A stretch of 10,810 nt of DNA from an uncultured Clostridia bacterium. GTDB lineage: Bacteria; Bacillota; Clostridia; Oscillospirales; Acutalibacteraceae. Made by a program: the position numbers and the translations under genes. Location: the NCBI GenBank assembly GCA_945869905.1, contig CAMBQD010000015.1:1-10810 (forward strand), read 5' to 3'. The notes under the pieces were generated by a model that did no database searches, was not told the DNA's origin, and worked only from the letters and a program-made list of their open reading frames with translations. Every line of letters begins with the position of its first letter. Position 1 is the first letter of the stretch. This document shows, piece by piece, positions 5,672 to 10,810 of the stretch.

Positions 5672-6688
5672 ATGAATTATGTTGAATTTGATATGACAAA
5701 GCCACTTGATTTTATACCTATCGGCAGAATAGCAATTGATTTTAATCCTACCGATATGTATATGCCGCTGAGTAAATCCTCAAATTTCAATAAATATGTG
5801 GGCGGCTCTCCTGCAAATATTGCAGTGGGACTTGCAAGGCTTGGCTGTAAGGTTGGCTTTTGCGGCTGTGTAAGCAATGACCGGTTCGGCGACTTTGTTG
5901 TTGACTACTTTGAAAAGGAAGGCATTGATATCAGCCATATCACAAGGGCAAAAAACGGCGAGTGCATCGGCTTGACCTTTACTGAAATTCTTTCAAAGGA
6001 GCAGTCCTCAATACTTATGTACCGTGACAATGTTGCTGATTTTTGCCTGTCACCTGAGGATATTGACGAGGAATATATCTCCTCTGCAAAGGCAATTGTT
6101 ATAAGCGGTACGGCTTTGGCAAAATCTCCGTCAAGGGAGGCTTGCCTTAAAGCAATGATGCTGGCAAAAAAGAATAATGTGAGAATTATTTTTGATATTG
6201 ATTACCGCGAATACACCTGGAAATCAAAGGATGAAATTGCGGTTTATTACAGTATTGTTGCTCAAAATGCCGATATAATTATGGGCTCAAGAGAAGAATT
6301 TGATTTGACTGAGGGCATTGTGGGCGTTAAAGGATCCGACCCTGAGTCTGCAAAATACTGGCAGTCCTTCGGTGCCGCAATATGTGTAATCAAGCACGGC
6401 AAGGAAGGCTCCACCGCCTATACAAACGACGGTAAATTTTATTCAATTAAGCCCTTCCCCGCAGTTGTGCTTAAGGGCTTTGGCGGCGGCGACGGCTACG
6501 GCTCCTCATTCCTTTACAGTCTTCTTCAGGGCAAGGAAATTATTGAATGCCTTGAGTTTGGCTCAGCCTCTGCGTCAATACTTATTTCCGCTCATTCCTG
6601 CTCCGACGCAATGCCCTCTGCTAAGCAGGTGGAGGAATTTATCAGGAAAAGCAAGGAAGAATACGGCGAAATGGTTGCAAGAGTGTAA
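5672..6688 (+). CDS. iolC: 5-dehydro-2-deoxygluconokinase (IolC-like PfkB kinase)
   Basis: This PfkB/ribokinase-family sugar kinase of 338 residues uses ATP to phosphorylate 5-dehydro-2-deoxy-D-gluconate at C6, the step before the IolJ aldolase in inositol breakdown. IolC-like stretches include KYVGGSPANIAVGLARLG (41-58), TEILSKEQSSILMYRDNVAD (104-123), GTALAKSPSREA (146-157), DYREYTW (177-183), and FGSASASILISAHSCSDAMP (296-315). These resemble Bacillus subtilis IolC as I recall it. The catalytic anion-hole motif is GGGD (271-274), where many PfkB kinases have GAGD; the base Asp274 is kept. The DUF2090 domain fused to some IolC proteins is absent. A ribosome binding site AAAGAGGT (5657-5664) lies eight bases before the ATG after its core. 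It forms an operon with the upstream aldolase. A kinase for a related deoxy-sugar acid is possible. Confidence 0.88.
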   Translation: MNYVEFDMTKPLDFIPIGRIAIDFNPTDMYMPLSKSSNFNKYVGGSPANIAVGLARLGCKVGFCGCVSNDRFGDFVVDYFEKEGIDISHITRAKNGECIGLTFTEILSKEQSSILMYRDNVADFCLSPEDIDEEYISSAKAIVISGTALAKSPSREACLKAMMLAKKNNVRIIFDIDYREYTWKSKDEIAVYYSIVAQNADIIMGSREEFDLTEGIVGVKGSDPESAKYWQSFGAAICVIKHGKEGSTAYTNDGKFYSIKPFPAVVLKGFGGGDGYGSSFLYSLLQGKEIIECLEFGSASASILISAHSCSDAMPSAKQVEEFIRKSKEEYGEMVARV

Positions 6689-6705
6689 TTTGATTTATCA
6701 TATTT

Positions 6706-6737
6706 AAAATTCACGGTTTATTCCGTGAATTTTTATT
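6706..6737 (+). terminator. Hairpin with T-rich tail between iolC and the acyltransferase gene
   Basis: An 11-bp perfect stem (6706-6716 with 6723-6733) encloses loop TTTATT and is followed by TTTTTATTA. It fits an intrinsic terminator for the aldolase-kinase operon, though the stem is A/T-rich at its base. The tail runs straight into the next gene's ribosome binding site (6738-6743), so it may act as a partial terminator or attenuator. Confidence 0.75.
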
Positions 6738-6747
6738 AGGAAGAATT

Positions 6748-7887
6748 ATGGAAAATTATTGTGAAAAACAGTTGCCGGTTAAAAAGCCTTCGGCAAGAAA
6801 TTATGGCATTGACCTTTTAAGATGCTTTGCAATGGCAATGATAGTGATGCTGCATACGCTTTCAAAAAGCGGATTGCTGACGGAAACTACTGTTGGCTCG
6901 CTTAAGTATGAAATTGTATGGTTTATGGAAATATTTTGCTACTGTGCAGTTGACTGCTTTATAATAATAAGCGGCTTTGTGGGGCTTAATTCCAAATTCC
7001 GCATTTCAAGGATACTGCTTTTGTGGCTTCAGGTGGAGTTTTACAGTGTAGGACTTACCGTATTAATGCAGATTGTTCAGGGCGATTTTAATTTGCAGGA
7101 GCTTTTACGTTCCCTTCTGCCTGTTTCAACCAATGCTTATTGGTTTTTTACGCAGTATTTTGTCTTGTCCTTCTTTATGCCGTTTATAAACAAATTGGTT
7201 CTTAGTATGACAATAAGACAGAACGGTCTTTTTGTGGGAATGATGCTGGTTTTCTTTTCACTTCTTCCCATGCTTTATGCCGTGCCTGTTGATATTTTGG
7301 GAGAATTTAACGAAAAGATATTTTACACCGAAAGGGGATATAGTGTACTTTGGATGATTGTTATATATTCTCTGGGTGCATTTATCAACCGCCTTGTAAA
7401 TTCTCAAAGGCTTGACAGGATAAAGGGATATGTTTATTTTCTGGTATTTATGTGCAGTGATATAATAATTTGGATTATCCATTATTTGTGCGTAAACAGG
7501 GAAAACAAGGTTTCCCAGTATTTTGTGGTTTCCTACACCTCTCCTTTTGTGGTGCTTTCGGCAGTAGGAATGTTTATGTTCTTTTCTAAAATGCAGTTCT
7601 GCGATAGGGCAAACAAGCTTATTTCATTTTTCTCTGCAGGGGCATTTTCTGTTTATCTTATTCATTTACACAGGTGTATTTACCCTGTTTTTAAAGAATT
7701 TGTATCATTAATGCTTGATATGAGAGTTTTAAAATTGATTCCCTGCCTGTTATTTACGGTTTTGTTTGTATTTTTTGTTTGTACTCTGTTTGACGCATTG
7801 AGGGAGCGGCTTTTTAAAATCCTTCGTATTGACAGGCTTTGCAAAAGGACGGACAGGATTTTAACAGTAAAAAAGACAGATGTCTAA
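6748..7887 (+). CDS. Integral membrane acyltransferase, acyltransferase-3 (OafA/WecH) family
   Basis: The product is a polytopic membrane protein of 379 residues with about ten hydrophobic segments. Family signs are the N-terminal GIDLLRCFAMAMIVMLHT (20-37) with conserved Arg25 and His36, ISGFVG (74-79), the YWFFTQYFVLSFFMPFIN block (131-148), and SVYLIHLH (301-308) near the C-terminus. Members move an acetyl or other short acyl group from the cytoplasm onto extracellular or lipid-linked sugars, such as cell-wall polysaccharide or exopolysaccharide. The substrate here cannot be told. The soluble C-terminal tail is short and basic, with no SGNH hydrolase domain, so this is the stand-alone type. 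A ribosome binding site AGGAAG (6738-6743) lies just after a hairpin. No convincing promoter lies between that hairpin and the start, so expression may depend on read-through from iolC or a weak promoter at 6675-6704. Confidence 0.85.
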   Translation: MENYCEKQLPVKKPSARNYGIDLLRCFAMAMIVMLHTLSKSGLLTETTVGSLKYEIVWFMEIFCYCAVDCFIIISGFVGLNSKFRISRILLLWLQVEFYSVGLTVLMQIVQGDFNLQELLRSLLPVSTNAYWFFTQYFVLSFFMPFINKLVLSMTIRQNGLFVGMMLVFFSLLPMLYAVPVDILGEFNEKIFYTERGYSVLWMIVIYSLGAFINRLVNSQRLDRIKGYVYFLVFMCSDIIIWIIHYLCVNRENKVSQYFVVSYTSPFVVLSAVGMFMFFSKMQFCDRANKLISFFSAGAFSVYLIHLHRCIYPVFKEFVSLMLDMRVLKLIPCLLFTVLFVFFVCTLFDALRERLFKILRIDRLCKRTDRILTVKKTDV

Positions 7888-7893
7888 TTAGTG

Positions 7894-7922
7894 TTGACTT
7901 TTTTTTGAAAATATGCTATAAT
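7894..7922 (+). promoter_or_regulatory. Sigma-A promoter of the riboswitch-ATPase unit
   Basis: TTGACT (7894-7899) and a perfect TATAAT (7917-7922) are separated by 17 bases containing a T-run. The predicted transcription start near 7929 lies just before the riboswitch. This promoter begins seven bases after the acyltransferase stop codon and makes the ATPase an independent transcription unit. Confidence 0.9.
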
Positions 7923-7929
7923 GTGGAAC

Positions 7930-8022
7930 AATCGAGGGAGTAGTTCCGTGCAATATTTACATAGCACGCACTAAATCAACAGCTTGCCTAACGGCTGGTT
8001 TAGTTTTAAAGAATGAGACTCG
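7930..8022 (+). promoter_or_regulatory. yybP-ykoY family manganese riboswitch
   Basis: The leader has the two hallmark blocks of the Mn2+-sensing yybP-ykoY class: CGAGGGAGTAG (7933-7943) at the 5' side and GAATGAGACTCG (8011-8022) at the 3' side. P1 is closed by CGAG (7933-7936) with CTCG (8019-8022). Internal helices are CGTGC (7947-7951) with GCACG (7964-7968), and ACTAAA (7970-7975) with TTTAGT (7999-8004), with an inner CAGC/GCTG pairing. In this class Mn2+ binds between two packed loops and usually raises expression of Mn2+ or Ca2+ exporters. The gene downstream is a cation-pumping ATPase, as expected. No covariance search could be run; the call rests on the motifs, the position and the neighbour. 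Confidence 0.87.
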
Positions 8023-8058
8023 TACATAGTGTAATACTATGTACGGGTTTTTGTTTTT
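8019..8058 (+). terminator. Riboswitch-controlled intrinsic terminator
   Basis: A stem of 12 bp (8019-8030 with 8036-8047, ten perfect pairs plus a G-T and a C-G pair at the base) encloses loop GTAAT. It is followed by TTTTTGTTTTT. The base of the 5' arm is the same CTCG used as the 3' strand of riboswitch P1, so the two structures compete. This fits an ON switch in which Mn2+-stabilised P1 weakens the terminator. The ATPase start lies 32 bases downstream of the T-rich tail. Confidence 0.85.
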
Positions 8059-8075
8059 ATATTAAATAATCTCTG

Positions 8076-8082
8076 AAAGGGG
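8076..8082 (+). promoter_or_regulatory. Ribosome binding site of the P-type ATPase
   Basis: AAAGGGG ends seven bases before the ATG at 8090. This favours that ATG over the TTG directly in front of it at 8087. It lies outside the terminator stem, so the switch probably acts on transcription and not on translation. Confidence 0.85.
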
Positions 8083-8089
8083 AATTTTG

Positions 8090-10750
<2,661 letters not shown>

Positions 10751-10766
10751 TTAAAATCAATAAGAA

Positions 10767-10803
10767 AAGCCCTGCTGAGTAAAATCAGCAGGGCTTAATT
10801 TTT
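10767..10803 (+). terminator. Intrinsic terminator of the P-type ATPase gene
   Basis: A perfect 12-bp G/C-rich stem (10767-10778 with 10785-10796) encloses loop GTAAAA and is followed by AATTTTT. It starts 16 bases after the stop codon and closes the unit that began with the promoter at 7894. Confidence 0.93.
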
Positions 10804-10810
10804 GGCGTTT

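Noticed and set aside
5672..6688. GGGD in place of GAGD in the IolC-like kinase as a sign of inactivation
   Set aside because: The catalytic Asp is kept, and my recollection is that clostridial IolC proteins share this variant, so loss of activity is not supported.
8087..8089. TTG codon directly before the ATG as start of the P-type ATPase
   Set aside because: ATG 8090 has the better codon and ideal spacing from AAAGGGG; the difference is one residue.

Overview
The window looks like chromosomal DNA of a low-to-moderate GC anaerobic Firmicute, most likely class Clostridia (Oscillospirales/Ruminococcaceae-like). This rests on a ferredoxin-type FAD oxidoreductase with hydrogenase-type maturation genes, a type A RNase P RNA (Bacilli usually have type B), strong GGAGG-type ribosome binding sites, clear sigma-A promoters, and a yybP-ykoY riboswitch. 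The genus assignment is inference. No mobile element, tRNA, CRISPR array or phage gene was seen.

Positions 1-2985 (+) are the 3' end of an energy-metabolism operon. A GltD-like FAD/NAD(P) and iron-sulfur oxidoreductase, cut off at its N-terminus by the window edge, is followed one base later by hypB. hypB in turn shares one base with hypA. HypB (GTPase) and HypA (zinc/nickel chaperone) deliver nickel, usually to [NiFe] hydrogenase. The operon ends in a perfect 15-bp hairpin (2988-3020) that also serves the convergent gene on the other strand.

Positions 3023-4442 hold a minus-strand LytR-CpsA-Psr (LCP) cell-wall ligase gene with its own promoter, back to back with the promoter of rnpB. The RNase P RNA (about 4442-4775) is followed after fewer than 30 bases by a two-gene sugar-acid operon: a class II aldolase (IolJ-like) and a PfkB kinase strongly resembling IolC. 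Together these would phosphorylate 5-dehydro-2-deoxy-gluconate and cleave the product to DHAP and malonate semialdehyde, the lower part of myo-inositol breakdown. No other iol genes are in the window. A hairpin with a T-rich tail then precedes an integral-membrane acyltransferase-3 gene (6748-7887).

Positions 7894-10796 form a self-contained unit: a strong promoter, a yybP-ykoY (Mn2+-sensing) riboswitch with an overlapping intrinsic terminator, a P2A-type Ca2+/Mn2+-transporting ATPase of 886 residues, and a closing terminator. The most notable biology is this riboswitch-controlled pump, which retains what look like both SERCA-type Ca2+ sites, and the fused NuoG/GltD-type oxidoreductase with hypBA. 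Most genes are recognisable members of known families; I did not find a clearly undescribed system.
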